DNA from: an uncultured Acidobacteriaceae bacterium
GTDB lineage: Bacteria > Acidobacteriota > Terriglobia > Terriglobales > Acidobacteriaceae
Assembly (NCBI GenBank): GCA_903828675.1
Contig: CAIKND010000053.1
Span: forward strand, 1-60,573
DNA length: 60,573 nt
Reading direction: 5' to 3'
In this document: in pieces, positions 25,130 to 33,109 of the stretch
How the letters are laid out: every line of letters starts with the position of its first letter
Numbering within the stretch: the first letter of the stretch is position 1
Made by a program: the position numbers and the translations under genes
The notes under the pieces: generated by a model
The model's database searches: none
The model's input: only the letters and a program-made list of their open reading frames with translations
What the model was told of the DNA's origin: nothing

Positions 25130-26599
25130 ATGGTCCAGTTTCCCAAGATAATCCAGGGCGGCATGGGCGTGGGCGTTTCGAATTGGCGCCTTGCCAATGC
25201 TGTCTCCAAACTCGGTCAACTCGGCGTCGTCTCGGGGACGGCGCTTGATGCACTTTTTGTTCGCCGCCTCGCCGATGGCGACCTGGGCGGTCACATGCGC
25301 CGGGGACTGGATGCCTTCCCCTTTCCAGAAATGGCGAAGCGCATCTGGCAGGAGTACTTCACTCCGGGCGGGAAGCCTGTCGAGTCGGCGTATCCGGCCT
25401 TGCCGATGCACCAGCGGAAGGATCCGCGCAAGCTCATTGAGCTGTGCATGGTAAGCAATTTTGTCGAGGTTTTTTTGGCGCGGGAAGGCCACAAGAATCC
25501 GGTAGGGATCAATTTTCTTGAGAAGGTACAGATGCCGCACCTGTCTTCGATTTATGGAGCGATGCTGGCCGGCGTGGGTTATGTATTGATGGGCGCGGGA
25601 ATTCCGCTGCACATTCCGGGAGTGCTGGACGCGTTCGCGGTGCATCATCCTGCGGAGTACAAGCTTTCAGTGACGGGCGCGGCGCAGGGGCAGGATACCC
25701 AGATGCAACTGGATCCGGCCGACTACGCGGAAGGCCCGCTGCCGGTGTTGTACCGGCCGAGGTTCCTGGCAATCGTTTCCTCAAACACGCTGGCGACAAC
25801 CATGTTGAGACGGGCAAGCGGCCGTGTGGATGGATTGGTGATCGAAAGCCCGACGGCGGGCGGCCACAACGCTCCCCCGCGCGGCAAGCTGCAGTTGAAT
25901 GCCGCAGGAGAGCCGATCTATGGCGAGCGGGACCAGGTGGATATTGCCGGGTTGCGGGCGCTGGGCGTCCCCTTCTGGCTGGCGGGCGGGTATGGCAACG
26001 CCGAAAGTGTGCGCTATGCGCTGGAGCAAGGGGCCGCAGGTGTGCAGGTTGGCACCGCCTTTGCGTTCACTGAAGAGTCCGGACTGCGTTCCGATCTGAA
26101 GGACACGCTGCTGGCTCAGGCTGTAACGGGTACGGGAGATGTGTTTACGGATCCGCTGGCTTCACCAACCGGATTTCCATTCAAGGTCGCGCAGCTTCAA
26201 GGTTCGTATTCCGATCCGGCGGTCGCAGCGACCCGGACCAGGGTCTGCGATTTGGGCTACTTGCGGGAGCCTTATGCCGATCCGGAGGGCAAAACAGGCT
26301 ACCGTTGCGCGGCTGAGCCGGTGCAGAACTATGTGGCCAAGGGTGGCAAGATTGAAGAGACGGTGGGCCGCAAGTGCCTTTGCAATGCGCTGCTGTCGAA
26401 CGTAGGCCACGCGCAGATTCGCAAGGATGGGGCAGTGGAGCCGGCACTGGTGACGGTCGGCGACGACCTGAATACGGTGGCGCAATTCCTGGCACCGGGT
26501 CGCACGACCTACAGTGCTGCCGACGTGGTTGAATCCCTGTTGAGCAGGAGTATGGATATTGCCGAGCCGGTCGAGCAGGAATTGGCCGCCACGGCTTGA
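25130..26599 (+). CDS. Nitronate monooxygenase (2-nitropropane dioxygenase) family flavoenzyme
   Basis: 489 residues, an FMN-binding TIM barrel. It begins FPKIIQGGMGVGVSNWRLAN, the family's first strand, and has ESPTAGGHNAPPRG with the conserved catalytic-type histidine, then PFWLAGGYGN and AAGVQVGTAFAFTEESG, which form the FMN phosphate site. The chain is longer than the typical 320-350 residues; the extra C-terminal part has cysteines (RKCLCNALLSNVG) and resembles the long branch related to PfaD-type enoyl reductases. The natural substrate is therefore uncertain. No partners are adjacent. A strong terminator follows. Confidence 0.88.
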   Translation: MVQFPKIIQGGMGVGVSNWRLANAVSKLGQLGVVSGTALDALFVRRLADGDLGGHMRRGLDAFPFPEMAKRIWQEYFTPGGKPVESAYPALPMHQRKDPRKLIELCMVSNFVEVFLAREGHKNPVGINFLEKVQMPHLSSIYGAMLAGVGYVLMGAGIPLHIPGVLDAFAVHHPAEYKLSVTGAAQGQDTQMQLDPADYAEGPLPVLYRPRFLAIVSSNTLATTMLRRASGRVDGLVIESPTAGGHNAPPRGKLQLNAAGEPIYGERDQVDIAGLRALGVPFWLAGGYGNAESVRYALEQGAAGVQVGTAFAFTEESGLRSDLKDTLLAQAVTGTGDVFTDPLASPTGFPFKVAQLQGSYSDPAVAATRTRVCDLGYLREPYADPEGKTGYRCAAEPVQNYVAKGGKIEETVGRKCLCNALLSNVGHAQIRKDGAVEPALVTVGDDLNTVAQFLAPGRTTYSAADVVESLLSRSMDIAEPVEQELAATA

Positions 26600-26633
26600 A
26601 GCTGGGTTTGCGGGAACGTAATTGATTTCAACA

Positions 26634-26672
26634 AAAAGGGTGGATTCTTCTTGATGAAGGATCCACCCTTTT
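26634..26672. terminator. Bidirectional rho-independent terminator
   Basis: AAAAGGGTGGATTCTTC, loop TTGAT, GAAGGATCCACCCTTTT: a long stem with one G-T wobble. It lies between convergent genes (flavoenzyme + strand, GH172-like - strand) and can serve both. Confidence 0.9.
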
Positions 26673-26702
26673 CGTTGAGTTTCAAGCCGGCTTACCGGAA
26701 GT

Positions 26703-27950
26703 TCAGCCTTTCGGAATCGGCGCGGGACCCGCTTTACCGCCAGCTGCGTAGAGCTTTGGGATGCGATCGTCGGCTGCGGGCAGGGCCGGAAATGCGGCGT
26801 GCGGTTCGGTCTGGTACCAATAGGCAACCGAATAAAAGTCGTCGGACCGATGGTTGGCGTGGCCGTGCTCGATGGTGACCTTGATGGACTCCTCAAAGGT
26901 GATGGGGCTCTCCGTGTGCCAGCGGTAGAGGCAATAGCGGCCGCCGATGCGCTCCGGATCCACCATGTACGGCGCTCCGTTGTGCTGATACCCGAACGAC
27001 TGGAGGCCGAAGTCCCAGGCCCCGTTGTAGTAGTCTTCGGATCCTGTTCCGTTGATGGTGGGCTGTTTGTCGCCGTCGATGAAGATCATGTCGTCGCCTT
27101 CGCCAAACCAACCGCTCTGGTTCTGCAAGACGGCCTGTGTTACGCCGACAAAATGGCCGCGACCCTTGGCTTCAAGGAATACATAATTGTCCTTGCCGTC
27201 GAGGTTCTGGCGTTCGTTGATGCCGGGGCTGCCGTTGTTGGCCCAGTCGTCGGTCCATCCCTTGCAGGGCGCGGCCTGGCGATATTGCGCATGGAAGCGG
27301 CCGAGATCGGCGGGCAGGCTGGGCAGGCTGACATAGTCGACGGCGAAGTAGAGGCTGCCGGTGCGCACCTTCCCTTCGTTGGTGAGGGTGATGCGGGCGG
27401 CGCTTGAAAACGGCATTTGGAAGTAGGAGTTGAGGGCTTTGATGGGCGCTACGGCGAGCAGTTCCGACTGGTAGACGAAATATTCACCGAGCCCCAGGCC
27501 GAAGAAATCGCCGATGGGCGTTTCGACTGAGGGGGTGCTTTCACCGTCCCACCAGGCACGCAGGACGAGGTTCTTGAGGTGCATGGGGTCAGACGAACTG
27601 ATGGTGAACCAGAGATGGGTTACCACGCCCGCGCCGGCGGTATCGAGCAGCGTGAACGACTGGCCAGGCTCTACGGGGAAGGCATCGCGGTTGCCCCCGG
27701 TACGGTCCCAACTGGAACTGCGGCAGGTCTTGTAGTTACGGAGGCGGGCCTGGGCGAAGAGCTCGTCTGGCGGGGCGCTTGGCGGCTGGGCAGGCAGGGT
27801 AATTGCACCGGCTTTTGCGGGTGTGCCGGCGTTGGCGCCTGTGGCATTGAGCCCCAGTAGCGCTGCAGCGGAGACGCCGGTGGCTGAGACCATGTTGCCT
27901 AACAGTCTGCGCCGGGCGCGAAAACTTTCATTGCCGTCGGGTGGGTTCAT
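26703..27950 (-). CDS. Tat-exported GH172-like (DUF2961) protein
   Basis: 415 residues from ATG 27950, supported by GGGAGGAA upstream. A twin-arginine-type signal (RARRRLLGNMVSATGVSAAA) indicates folded export. The mature part is the DUF2961 fold, with AGAGVVTHLWFTIS, the ETPIGDFFGLG loop and INGTGSEDYYNGAW. DUF2961 was renamed GH172 after members were shown to act on fructofuranose and arabinofuranose linkages as glycosidases or difructose-anhydride-forming enzymes. Which glycan is used here cannot be told. The gene is divergent from the Nramp-related gene and ends at a bidirectional terminator. Confidence 0.88.
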   Translation of the reverse strand: MNPPDGNESFRARRRLLGNMVSATGVSAAALLGLNATGANAGTPAKAGAITLPAQPPSAPPDELFAQARLRNYKTCRSSSWDRTGGNRDAFPVEPGQSFTLLDTAGAGVVTHLWFTISSSDPMHLKNLVLRAWWDGESTPSVETPIGDFFGLGLGEYFVYQSELLAVAPIKALNSYFQMPFSSAARITLTNEGKVRTGSLYFAVDYVSLPSLPADLGRFHAQYRQAAPCKGWTDDWANNGSPGINERQNLDGKDNYVFLEAKGRGHFVGVTQAVLQNQSGWFGEGDDMIFIDGDKQPTINGTGSEDYYNGAWDFGLQSFGYQHNGAPYMVDPERIGGRYCLYRWHTESPITFEESIKVTIEHGHANHRSDDFYSVAYWYQTEPHAAFPALPAADDRIPKLYAAGGKAGPAPIPKG

Positions 27951-28091
27951 TCGCGGTTCCTCCCAGGTTGAAATGCGGTGAGAGCGTATTGTAATCCCGC
28001 ATGGTGGATGCCTGTCAGCAGGAGGGGCAGGGACTGATTTTGCCGGCATGGACCTGGGCGCCGGGATTCGCGCAATTCGGTCTCGCCTGTT

Positions 28092-29390
28092 ATGGTCAGT
28101 GAGGAAACTCATGATGAATCCTCCTTAGGACCACCGGGCATGTGGAAACGTTGGCGAATCCGGATATTGATGTTTCTGGCCGTTCTCGGCCCTGGATTTA
28201 TTACTGCCAACGTAGATAACGACTCCGGCGGCATTCTCACCTATTCCCAGGCAGGCGCACAGTACGGTTACACGCTGCTGTGGACCATGCTTCCCATCAC
28301 CATTGCGCTGATCGTGGTGCAGGAGATGTGCGCGCGGATGGGCGTGGTTACGGGCAAGGGCCTGAGCGACCTGATTCGCGAGGAGTTTGGCCTGCGGCTC
28401 ACGTTTGTGCTGATGGTGCTGCTGGTGGTGGTGAACTACACCAATGTTGTGACCGAGTTCATCGGCATCGCGGGCTCGCTGCACCTTTTCCATGTGACCA
28501 AGTTCGTCTCGGTGCCGTTGTGCGCGCTGCTGGTCTGGTACATGGTGGTGAAGGGCAGCTACAAGAGCACGGAAAAGATCTTCCTGATTGCGTCGGTGGT
28601 CTATATCGCCTACATCTTTGCGGGCGTGCTTTCGCAGCCGAGCTGGCACGATGCGATGTGGGCTACGGTGAAGCTGCCGGCCCGGTCGGTGTGGCGCGAC
28701 AAGATGTACATGTACACGGCCATCGGCGTGGTGGGCACCACGATTGCCCCGTGGATGCAGTTCTATCTGCAATCGTCGATTGTGGAGAAGGGCATTCGCG
28801 TGAAGGATTACGCTGCGTCGCGGCTGGATGTCATCATCGGCAGCTTCTTCACGGATATTGTGGCCTGGTTTATAGTGGTGGCCTGCGCGGCCACGCTCTA
28901 TGTGCATGGGATGGGGGCGATCCAGGTGGCTTCTGACGCTGCCGACGCGATGCGTCCCCTGGCCGGCGACTACGCCTTTATTCTTTTTGCATTCGGGCTG
29001 TTCAACGCGTCGCTGTTTGCGGCATCGATTCTGCCTCTGTCTACGGCGTATACGGTATGCGAGGGGCTGGGCTTTGAGTCTGGCGTGGACAAGAACTTCA
29101 AGGAAGCGCCTTTTTTTTATTGGCTCTATACGCTGCTGATCGTTGGCGGCGCGGCTACCGTTCTGTTGCTGCCGGATGCGCAACTGATTAATGTGGCCAT
29201 TCTGTCGCAGGTGCTGAACGGGGTTCTGCTGCCGGTGGTCATCATTCTGATGCTGATGCTGATCAACCGCAAAGATTTGATGGGGGAACACAAGAACTCG
29301 CGGTTGTGGAATGTGATTGCCTGGGGCACCAGCATTATTGTGATCGGGATGACGATGGTGATGCTGTGGGGGCTGATGCCTGGGCACTAG
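28092..29390 (+). CDS. Nramp-related divalent metal transporter with altered metal site
   Basis: 432 residues, about eleven membrane helices. The start helix has GPGFITANVDNDSGG (D42, D44) where canonical Nramp proteins have DPGN, and helix 6 reads GTTIAPWMQF (A219-P220) where the canonical motif is MPH. The missing methionine is expected to lower preference for Mn/Fe over hard ions; the Nramp-related Mg2+ transporter (NRMT) branch also has a changed site. It is therefore possibly a Mg2+ importer, which would fit with the MgtE_N-CBS protein at 23732. The start is uncertain: an in-frame ATG at 28140 is equally good. Confidence 0.88.
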   Translation: MVSEETHDESSLGPPGMWKRWRIRILMFLAVLGPGFITANVDNDSGGILTYSQAGAQYGYTLLWTMLPITIALIVVQEMCARMGVVTGKGLSDLIREEFGLRLTFVLMVLLVVVNYTNVVTEFIGIAGSLHLFHVTKFVSVPLCALLVWYMVVKGSYKSTEKIFLIASVVYIAYIFAGVLSQPSWHDAMWATVKLPARSVWRDKMYMYTAIGVVGTTIAPWMQFYLQSSIVEKGIRVKDYAASRLDVIIGSFFTDIVAWFIVVACAATLYVHGMGAIQVASDAADAMRPLAGDYAFILFAFGLFNASLFAASILPLSTAYTVCEGLGFESGVDKNFKEAPFFYWLYTLLIVGGAATVLLLPDAQLINVAILSQVLNGVLLPVVIILMLMLINRKDLMGEHKNSRLWNVIAWGTSIIVIGMTMVMLWGLMPGH

Positions 29391-29417
29391 AGGGGCCGGA
29401 TGTTGGAGTTCGATGAA

Positions 29418-29450
29418 TCCCAGGTCTCAAAGGCGAGACCTGGGGCACCC
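29418..29450. repeat. Palindrome CCCAGGTCTC / GAGACCTGGG
   Basis: A perfect 10-bp stem (CCCAGGTCTC, loop AAAGGC, GAGACCTGGG) followed by GCACCC, so the right flank GGGGCACC is the same as in the main palindrome family. It follows the Nramp-related gene by 28 bases. A partial copy, TCCCAGGTCTCAAA, is present at 29969. Confidence 0.8.
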
Positions 29451-29457
29451 GGCGTGG

Positions 29458-29895
29458 TCATTCCTGCTGATTTTGGCATTCGCGAATGAATTTGGCCAAC
29501 CCGAACCCGGTCCCATTTGCTTGGATGAACTCGTTGTACTCTTGGCCTCCCGCCATCATTCCGAGCACTACTACCTCGTCCTCCATGTGGCACATCAGGA
29601 AGTCGATATATGCTTGCTCGTGGCCGGGAAAGAGGTTTCGCATTACATGATAGAGGATGGGAAGACCGACCGAAATGTCTGTTATATCCTGATCTCTAAA
29701 CTGAAGCGCACAATCAATAAAGCCGTAGATGTACCCGATAGCCTTTCGATTGATGTTGCCTTTTGTGACCTCGATTTTGGTAACTTCGTTTGATTTGATC
29801 CCTGAAACCGCCAACTGAACCGAGAGAAGGATTGAGAGCCTATCGGAGATTTCGGATTGTTCTGCACGACCAAAGGACTTTTTCCGGCCTAACAT
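29458..29895 (-). CDS. Hypothetical protein, 145 aa
   Basis: 145 residues from ATG 29895 (a GGGAG is found upstream). Predicted soluble and mainly helical; no domain recognised. Its base composition and codon use are visibly less GC-rich than the neighbours, with many ATA, AAT and TTG codons, which suggests recent acquisition. It is flanked by two copies of TCCCAGGTCTCAAA (29419 and 29969). No partner or function can be proposed. Confidence 0.65.
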   Translation of the reverse strand: MLGRKKSFGRAEQSEISDRLSILLSVQLAVSGIKSNEVTKIEVTKGNINRKAIGYIYGFIDCALQFRDQDITDISVGLPILYHVMRNLFPGHEQAYIDFLMCHMEDEVVVLGMMAGGQEYNEFIQANGTGFGLAKFIRECQNQQE

Positions 29896-29967
29896 GGTAT
29901 GTGGTCTCCCGCCGGCGCACCGGTTATCACAATCGCCCCTTGTTCTATTCATTTCACCTTTGTGGTT

Positions 29968-30030
29968 TCCCAGGTCTCAAACACGAGGCCAAGTGCACGC
30001 GGCTAAATGCCGCGGTCGGCCGGGGCACAG
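29968..30030. repeat. Degenerate palindromic repeat copy
   Basis: TCCCAGGTCTCAAA is the same 14-base start as the copy at 29419; then a CGCGGCTAAATGCCGCGG hairpin and CCGGGGCACAGG, again ending in GGGGCAC. It appears to be a relative of the same repeat family with an inserted hairpin. Confidence 0.6.
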
Positions 30031-30133
30031 GGTTCCGGTGGTTTAATTGGAGACCTGCGCTTGATACGGATTATGCTACTCTAGTTGGCGTCTCTTGCTT
30101 CAGTAGAGGGAGTTGGGAGCCCAAGGAGGAAGC

Positions 30134-30403
30134 GTGGAATTCTTCGCAGAAGTGGAGTATCTATTGACGCCGGATCGTTGCCACCGTCTATTCCTTTGTC
30201 TCAGAACTCAGCACGACGCCCTGAACTATGAGGCCAAGGAGGGAAGTGGTGCCTTCATTCACGTCGTTAACATGCTCAGGGGAGCGGACTGGGAAGCCGC
30301 TCGGGAGAAGGCGGTCTCGCACCTCGGATCGCTTCAACCAATTCAGATGATCGACCTCAATGCCGATGACCTTAACCATCTGACACGCTACCGCGCGAAT
30401 TAG
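30134..30403 (+). CDS. Small hypothetical protein, 89 aa
   Basis: 89 residues from GTG 30134, chosen because AAGGAGG lies five to six bases before it. The sequence is soluble with no signal peptide or membrane segment; it includes LLTPDRCHRLFLCLRTQHD and a C-terminal acidic helix. No family recognised. A hairpin overlaps its stop codon. It is alone on its strand in the accessory islet between the Nramp-related gene and the toxin-antitoxin genes. Confidence 0.6.
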   Translation: MEFFAEVEYLLTPDRCHRLFLCLRTQHDALNYEAKEGSGAFIHVVNMLRGADWEAAREKAVSHLGSLQPIQMIDLNADDLNHLTRYRAN

Positions 30404-30413
30404 CGCGGTAGCG
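30386..30413 (+). terminator. Perfect hairpin overlapping a stop codon
   Basis: CGCTACCGCGC, loop GAATTA, GCGCGGTAGCG, an 11-bp perfect stem. The loop contains the TAG region of the small gene before it. No T tract follows, so it may be a 3' stabilising hairpin rather than a true terminator. Confidence 0.5.
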
Positions 30414-30466
30414 CAGAAAGCCACCATGTTCGGACTCTCAGACCTGGGAGGGATCGTAGTTGATCC

Positions 30467-30748
30467 TCACGCTACAGCCAGACGCTTGAGCTGGATGCGG
30501 CCAGCGGGAATCTGTGCAAGGTCGTACTGAGCTTGCTGAGTGATCCAGCTTTGAGCGCTGCCGCCAAAGACTTGGGAGAGCCGGATGGCCATTTCCGGGG
30601 AGATACCGCGCTTGCCGTTGACCAGTTCGGAAAGAGTGGTGCGTGTGACGCCCAAGGCTCGCGCTGCTTGCGTAATCGTGAGGCCGAGAGGTTCAATGCA
30701 CTCGGAAAGAACAACGCTTCCGGGATGAGGTGGGCTCTTCATCGGCAT
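30467..30748 (-). CDS. higA: HigA-family antitoxin
   Basis: 93 residues. The order [40 protein letters not shown] and [15 protein letters not shown] is the HigA/VapI-type XRE helix-turn-helix. HigA usually neutralises the HigB mRNA interferase encoded directly upstream, but no HigB is here: the upstream gene (26 bases away) is a PIN-domain toxin. It may be a solitary antitoxin, a regulator of the PIN module, or a leftover of another module. Confidence 0.9.
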   Translation of the reverse strand: MPMKSPPHPGSVVLSECIEPLGLTITQAARALGVTRTTLSELVNGKRGISPEMAIRLSQVFGGSAQSWITQQAQYDLAQIPAGRIQLKRLAVA

Positions 30749-30774
30749 TGGCCCCCATTGTCCTTTTCGTCCGG

Positions 30775-31188
30775 CTATTGCCCGTGGCGTTCCCAGAATA
30801 CCGCCGGAGTCACAATGGGATAGTGCCCACTGAGCGCGAGCAAATCTTTATCCCCGGTGACAAGGTAGTCGGCTTTTGCGGCTCGCAGGGTTCCCAAAAC
30901 CTGTTGATCGGCATGGTCCCGCAGTCTCTCGTCCAACTCGGCGCAGGGCTCGACCATCTCTGCCATAAACATGAAACTGTCTGCCAGATCGCGAATTTCA
31001 GAGGAACTCAGCGCTATGCGGGGCAGTCGCGGCAGTACCCGAGCCATCTCATCCAATATGTATCTCGACAGGACTACGTCAATTCCGCCCTGCCGCCATG
31101 CGCCTAAGATACGTCCCGGAATGCTGCCCGGATAAGCCAGCCCCGAAACAAGGACGTTGGTGTCCAAGACGACACGCACTGAGGCCAT
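30775..31188 (-). CDS. PIN-domain toxin
   Basis: 137 residues. The PIN ribonuclease fold is shown by [10 protein letters not shown] (first catalytic Asp), the conserved acidic residues in the middle, and [13 protein letters not shown], which carries the last metal-binding acids. It belongs to the group annotated as putative toxin-antitoxin system toxin component, PIN family. PIN toxins are Mg2+-dependent RNases cutting tRNA or rRNA. Its start codon overlaps the stop of the Phd-type antitoxin gene by one base, so the two form a bicistron. Confidence 0.92.
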   Translation of the reverse strand: MASVRVVLDTNVLVSGLAYPGSIPGRILGAWRQGGIDVVLSRYILDEMARVLPRLPRIALSSSEIRDLADSFMFMAEMVEPCAELDERLRDHADQQVLGTLRAAKADYLVTGDKDLLALSGHYPIVTPAVFWERHGQ

Positions 31189-31457
31189 CAGCCGCGCCGC
31201 TCCTGCGCGATTGCCGCATCAATCTCCGTCATGCCCTGCTCGACCGGCAGGTCCACGTAAGCCTCGGCAATGCGGTTGCTCAATTGGTCAAATCGATCGC
31301 GCATGGCGCGAATGCGCGCAAAAAGACCGGCGTCCACCAGAGCGGCGACCGGCTTGCCATCCTTGTTCACCAGGATGCTGTCATTCCGGTACTGCACCTG
31401 ATTGAGCATCTCTCCCAGGTTCTGGCGAAAATTGACTGCGCTCACCTCGGTAACCAT
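31188..31457 (-). CDS. Phd/YefM-family antitoxin
   Basis: 89 residues. The N-terminal beta-alpha fold (VNFRQNLGEMLNQVQ, DSILVNKDGKPVAALVD) matches Phd/YefM DNA-binding antitoxins; the C-terminal helical part (YVDLPVEQGMTEIDAAIAQE) would wrap the toxin. It is the first gene of the minus-strand string antitoxin-toxin-HigA and probably represses its own promoter upstream of 31457. Confidence 0.9.
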   Translation of the reverse strand: MVTEVSAVNFRQNLGEMLNQVQYRNDSILVNKDGKPVAALVDAGLFARIRAMRDRFDQLSNRIAEAYVDLPVEQGMTEIDAAIAQERRG

Positions 31458-31590
31458 CGCGGCCTCCGATCATCATGACCAATATGACCAGTATGATGCC
31501 TACGGGCAATTCTGTCTACCTCGGAGGATTTCACTCCGCCGGTTTCAGCCTGGCGCCCTATTGATCCGGCCCTTAAATAGTGTGCAGGCT

Positions 31591-31634
31591 TCCCACCCAT
31601 TTCGCGATAAAACCTGCGAAATGGATGGGGCACG
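31591..31634. repeat. Palindromic repeat, GGATGGGGCAC family, copy 5
   Basis: TCCCACCCATTTCGC, loop GATAAAACCT, then GCGAAATGGATGGGGCACGG; the 8-bp stem CATTTCGC / GCGAAATG is perfect. It sits between mutT and the toxin-antitoxin string. Confidence 0.85.
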
Positions 31635-31691
31635 GTGCTTGTATTTGAGGCCGGATCAATAAGCGCGGAGTCTCGAACGTGGGAATACCCG

Positions 31692-32132
31692 TTACAGCAG
31701 CTTGCCCGCCGCCAAATCGCGGATGAGGCCGCGGTCGGCGGCGAGGAAGTCGTAGCTTGGGAGGTCTTCGAGGCGCACCCAGCGCACTTGCTGGTAGATC
31801 TGGTTTTTGATCTCGTCAGAGAACTCGTGCACGGCGAAGAATTGCAGATCGACGGCGCCGCCGTGGCGGTAGTTGTGACGAATGCGAGTGACGGGGGCGC
31901 CGATGATTGCCCGGATGCCTAGTTCTTCGTCGAGTTCGCGGGCCAAGGCCTGCTCCGGGCTTTCGCCGGCCTCAATTTTGCCGCCGGGAAACTCCCACTG
32001 CAAGGCCATTGGCTGATCTGGACGGCGTTGACCGATCAAGATCTCTCCGCCACGCACAATGAGGGCCGCCGCTACGAAGCGAAGGGCAGGGCCATTGGGC
32101 CGCGGACTGGAAATTGGCTGTGCTTCTTCCAC
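31692..32132 (-). CDS. mutT: NUDIX hydrolase, MutT-like
   Basis: 146 residues with the full Nudix box GGKIEAGESPEQALARELDEELGI, seen as GX5EX7REUXEEXGU with only the Arg-Glu context ARELDEELGI. Substrate-binding features of the 8-oxo-dGTP clade are present (WEFPGGKIE, QQVRWVRLEDLPSYDFL). It probably removes oxidised dGTP from the nucleotide pool. Its 5' side faces a strong hairpin (32197-32234) and the HAD gene. Confidence 0.88.
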   Translation of the reverse strand: MEEAQPISSPRPNGPALRFVAAALIVRGGEILIGQRRPDQPMALQWEFPGGKIEAGESPEQALARELDEELGIRAIIGAPVTRIRHNYRHGGAVDLQFFAVHEFSDEIKNQIYQQVRWVRLEDLPSYDFLAADRGLIRDLAAGKLL

Positions 32133-32196
32133 CCCTTTAGTGTAATCGCACCAAAAGAGATGCAGACCTGGATTGGGAGCAGCTAAATTGGTGTGG

Positions 32197-32234
32197 TGAT
32201 AACCACCTTGAGGCCTGATTCAAGGTGGTTATCA
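32197..32234. terminator. Perfect 15-bp hairpin
   Basis: TGATAACCACCTTGA (32197-32211) and TCAAGGTGGTTATCA (32220-32234) are exact complements with an eight-base loop. It lies ten bases after the stop of the minus-strand HAD gene and before mutT. No long T tract is seen, so rho-independent activity is possible but not certain. Confidence 0.55.
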
Positions 32235-32244
32235 GGAAATCGCC

Positions 32245-32991
32245 TTATTCCCCTGCCACGATGGCATGAATTCCCTCGGCCGCGTGCGGGCGGAAGTAGC
32301 CCCAGCCGTTTTTTGCCGCTGCCGCGAGCAGGGCAGGGGAGGGATTGACGGGAAAGGGATTGCGCGCGAGTTCGAGCATCGCCAGATCGTGAACCGAGTT
32401 GCCGAAGACCGCATCGGGGTTGGGCAGTCCCGCCCTTTTGAGTGCGACAGCCTTGCCTGCGCCGGTGGGTACGTCCACTATCTCGTGGGTAATGACGCCG
32501 TCGACGACTCGGACTTCAGCAGCGAGGATTCTGCTCTCGGGGATGCCAAGATCGCGAATGCCCTCGGCAATGACCCAGCGGTTAGTGGAACTGACAGCCC
32601 AGAGTTCGGTGCCAGCCCTGCGCAGCGCGGCCACCAGCTCGGCCATCTCGGCGAAGATGTGTTCGAGGACAAACTCGTTTACGTAGGTGGCGGCAGCGGC
32701 GCGCAGTTCCTGGTCGCGCAGGCCTGCGTAAATCTGCACCATCTCACCGCAGATATCCTCTTCGCTCACTTTTCCTGAGCGGTAGGCGCGGTGGCGTGTG
32801 TCAATCCAGTCGCTGGTAGAGCGCGAGACCAGGCCTTGTTCGAGTGACCAAGCCATGAAGCCGTAGCCGGAGTCGCCTCCCCACAGCGTTCCATCACAAT
32901 CAAAGACCGCAACCCTGGGCTTGCTATTGAGAACCAGCCGTTGGAATTCCTCGGCGTTCCACCTGGTAATTTCTATCTGAGTTGGCGTCAA
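32245..32991 (-). CDS. HAD-family phosphatase, SerB-like subclass
   Basis: 248 residues. HAD motif I is FDCDGTLWGGD, motif II the SST in ELWAVSSTNRWV, and motif III plus IV are seen in GAGKAVALKRAG and FGNSVHDLAMLELA. The helical cap between motifs I and II places it in subclass IB, like phosphoserine phosphatase, but several residues for serine binding cannot be confirmed, so the substrate is open. The start at 32991 keeps 25 residues ahead of motif I. Confidence 0.88.
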   Translation of the reverse strand: MTPTQIEITRWNAEEFQRLVLNSKPRVAVFDCDGTLWGGDSGYGFMAWSLEQGLVSRSTSDWIDTRHRAYRSGKVSEEDICGEMVQIYAGLRDQELRAAAATYVNEFVLEHIFAEMAELVAALRRAGTELWAVSSTNRWVIAEGIRDLGIPESRILAAEVRVVDGVITHEIVDVPTGAGKAVALKRAGLPNPDAVFGNSVHDLAMLELARNPFPVNPSPALLAAAAKNGWGYFRPHAAEGIHAIVAGE

Positions 32992-33109
32992 GCGTTCCTC
33001 AATCCTGCTCGATCAAATCATCCAACTCTATTCTCTCTAAAATGGCCGGGTTTTGCACGTGAAGGTTTGAAGAAGAAGCCGGACGGGGACTCCTAATCGA
33101 ACCTTTTCT

